From Pseudomonadota bacterium (lineage in GTDB: Bacteria > Pseudomonadota > Alphaproteobacteria > Rhodospirillales > 2-02-FULL-58-16), in assembly GCA_022572335.1 (NCBI GenBank), contig JACZWD010000138.1, forward strand, positions 1 to 7,223: a stretch of 7,223 nt of DNA, read 5' to 3'. Position numbers and translations under genes: made by a program. The notes beneath the pieces were generated by a model. The model searched no databases. It saw only the letters and a list, made by a program, of their open reading frames with translations, and was not told the origin of the DNA. Of this stretch, positions 7,001-7,223 are shown in pieces (the stretch's first letter is position 1; each line of letters opens with the position of its first letter).

Positions 7001-7223
7001 TTACGCCCCGGCTAGGGTGTGGCGCGCGCGGACGCTGTCGGCGGCGATTTGTGCCTTCAAATCGTCGAGGCCGTCAAATTTCTTTTCCGGTCGCAGGTAC
7101 CCGACCAGGGCCACGCGCAGGTGCCGGCCATAGAGATCGCCGTCGAAATCGAACAGGTGCACCTCAAAGATCACGTCCGTGCCGGCGAAGGTGGGCCGGC
7201 GGCCCAGGTTGGCGACGCCGGCA
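7001..7223 (-). CDS. ribF: Bifunctional riboflavin kinase/FAD synthetase, C-terminal 73 residues (partial)
   Basis: Only the end of the gene is in the window; its start lies beyond the right edge. The frame begins at 7222, with one stray base at the edge, and ends with TAA at 7001-7003. The visible part is the flavokinase domain, which phosphorylates riboflavin to FMN. It shows GVANLGRRPTF, EVHLFDFDGDLYGRHLRVAL and the closing YLRPEKKFDGLDDLKAQI, with a final AADSVRARHTL. The N-terminal adenylyltransferase domain that turns FMN into FAD is expected upstream but not seen. The stop is four bases from the ileS start, and ribF directly before ileS and lspA is a common proteobacterial arrangement, so co-transcription is likely. 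Confidence 0.94.
   Translation of the reverse strand, partial: AGVANLGRRPTFAGTDVIFEVHLFDFDGDLYGRHLRVALVGYLRPEKKFDGLDDLKAQIAADSVRARHTLAGA

Overview
The window is high-GC DNA whose genes all lie on the minus strand. It reads as ordinary chromosomal housekeeping sequence from an alphaproteobacterium, most likely of Rhodospirillales type. That assignment is an inference. It rests on the gene order ribF-ileS-lspA-DUF3035 lipoprotein-M16-M16-pgi, which I recall from that group, and on the DUF3035 lipoprotein family, which is characteristic of alphaproteobacteria. No mobile element, CRISPR array, tRNA, rRNA or phage gene was seen.

In transcription order, from high to low coordinates, the layout is as follows. 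The 3' end of ribF (7001-7223) encodes the flavokinase end of the FAD synthetase. Four bases later comes a complete ileS (4141-6996), the isoleucyl-tRNA synthetase. After 21 bases comes lspA (3604-4119), the prolipoprotein signal peptidase. Its stop codon shares one base with the start of a small DUF3035/BamF-type lipoprotein gene (3029-3604). A 44-base gap holding two adjoining palindromes follows. Then come two secreted M16-family proteins only 2 bases apart: 1629-2984 with an intact zinc site, and 277-1626 without one. An 86-base gap with a small GC hairpin separates these from the 5' end of pgi (1-190), glucose-6-phosphate isomerase, which runs off the window.

The short spacings from ribF through the second M16 gene suggest one co-transcribed unit. 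The second half has a cell-envelope theme. LspA cleaves lipoprotein signal peptides, and the next gene encodes a lipoprotein that should be its substrate. The two M16 proteins carry Sec-type signal peptides and look like the two halves of one periplasmic heteromeric peptidase. One keeps the HxxEH zinc motif but has lost the C-terminal Arg/Tyr pair; the other has lost HxxEH but keeps Arg/Tyr. I see no evidence for an undescribed system. The points most worth a second look are this split of M16 function and the double palindrome ahead of the M16 pair.
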